In this document: positions 5,731-6,350 of the stretch, in pieces
Numbering within the stretch: position 1 is the stretch's first letter
Layout of the letters: every line of letters begins with the position of its first letter
DNA from: Bacteroidales bacterium Bact_23
GTDB taxonomy: Bacteria; Bacteroidota; Bacteroidia; Bacteroidales; Lentimicrobiaceae
Length of the DNA: 6,350 nt
NCBI GenBank assembly: GCA_001603685.1
Contig: LUZO01000351.1
Coordinates: forward strand, 1-6,350
Reading direction: 5' to 3'
Translations under genes and position numbers: made by a program
Notes under the pieces: generated by a model
Database searches by the model: none
Seen by the model: only the letters and a program-made list of their open reading frames with translations
Told to the model about the DNA's origin: nothing

Positions 5731-6297
5731 TTAGAATTTCAGTGCAACGCCCAGATTGAGGTATGCAATGCCATATCCCAACTCGAGCATGGCGGCAAAA
5801 TTCGGGCTGAAGTAGTAGCGGCCGCCGGCATACCACGACCAGATCAAGCCACTGCTTGATGCATTGTAGTTGTATGTGGGGTCGAAGTTACCGAATTCTT
5901 TGGCTGTCACCACATTGAAGCCAATCATTAGGCCGGTGTAGGTGTCAAGTTTTTCAACAAGGGGATAATGGAACGAACCGCGGGCGCCAATAATCGCACT
6001 GGAATACTTATATCCCCAGTCGGCTCCCAGATAGCTGTATGACCATTTGCTGGCAGTATATCCGAGATAGCCGCCAACGCCGATTGAGCCCACATCCAGC
6101 ACATCGTCCTTAACACCTACCTCGAACGAAGCGGATACCGGAGGAACGGATGAAGTGTACCCGGTTCCGTGATACAGCGTACTTCCAAGTCCGATGCCCA
6201 GATTAAGAACCTTTTCACCCTTGGTTAAAAGGTTGTCCTGTGCGGAAAGACTAAATGCAAAGAAGACAGAAAACAGAGTAATCAGGACTTTTTTCAT
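5731..6297 (-). CDS. Small outer-membrane beta-barrel protein of unknown function
   Basis: A 188-residue protein with a clear signal peptide: MKK, a hydrophobic core, and probable cleavage after Ala19 (SLSA-QDN). The mature part alternates polar and hydrophobic or aromatic residues in roughly eight strands. Examples are LNLGIGLGS, VSASFEVGV, SIGVGGYLGY, AIIGARGSFHY, YTGLMIGFNVV, WSWYAGGRYYF and the final LELGYGIAYLNLGVALKF. The last residue is Phe, the usual signal for the BAM machinery that folds barrels into the outer membrane. This fits a small eight-strand porin-fold protein like others in Bacteroidota, but no specific family or ligand can be named. It is followed by its own terminator. 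Only 53 bases upstream are in the window; they are AT-rich and show no TAnnTTTG box, so its promoter may lie beyond the edge. Confidence 0.85.
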   Translation of the reverse strand: MKKVLITLFSVFFAFSLSAQDNLLTKGEKVLNLGIGLGSTLYHGTGYTSSVPPVSASFEVGVKDDVLDVGSIGVGGYLGYTASKWSYSYLGADWGYKYSSAIIGARGSFHYPLVEKLDTYTGLMIGFNVVTAKEFGNFDPTYNYNASSSGLIWSWYAGGRYYFSPNFAAMLELGYGIAYLNLGVALKF

Positions 6298-6350
6298 GTT
6301 TGCGTGATTTTAATTAAACATTATTTTGGTTGATAATATGAGTTTGGTTA

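Noticed and set aside
6325..6349. Direct repeat TTTGGTT (6325-6331 and 6343-6349) upstream of the barrel gene
   Set aside because: Two short copies in AT-rich sequence at the window edge are not enough to call a site.

Overview
The window looks like an ordinary chromosomal stretch from a member of the Bacteroidota, probably a Bacteroidales-like environmental or anaerobic lineage. Two things support this. Several genes are preceded by the phylum's -7 promoter element (TAnnTTTG), in two cases with a TTG-type -33 element 19-20 bases upstream, and strong Shine-Dalgarno sites are scarce. The proteins are also of typical Bacteroidota type: a YgiQ radical SAM protein of about 616 residues, an exported C1 peptidase and a small outer-membrane barrel.

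Layout. Bases 1-229 are intergenic. Bases 3-151 hold a mosaic of 7-base AAT-led repeats flanking four small GC-rich hairpins, followed by the uspA promoter. A universal stress protein (230-664, +) converges with ygiQ (655-2505, -). Their 3' ends overlap by 10 bases inside a perfect 16-base palindrome that holds both stop codons. The 2506-2655 gap carries divergent promoters for ygiQ and for an exported papain-like peptidase of the bleomycin hydrolase/aminopeptidase C type (2656-3864, +). A bidirectional terminator separates the peptidase from tag (3938-4498, -), which encodes DNA-3-methyladenine glycosylase I. Upstream of tag on the same strand is mtnA, methylthioribose-1-phosphate isomerase; its start is best placed at 5608 rather than at a TTG at 5635. 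A small outer-membrane beta-barrel protein (5731-6297, -) lies upstream of mtnA and ends in its own terminator.

How the genes relate. They are mostly housekeeping and independently transcribed; only mtnA and tag are plausible co-transcription partners (81-base gap, no clear terminator or promoter between). I see no defence system, mobile element, CRISPR array or RNA gene. The non-coding features most worth a second look are the hairpin/heptamer mosaic at the left edge and the palindromic convergent gene end at 652-667.
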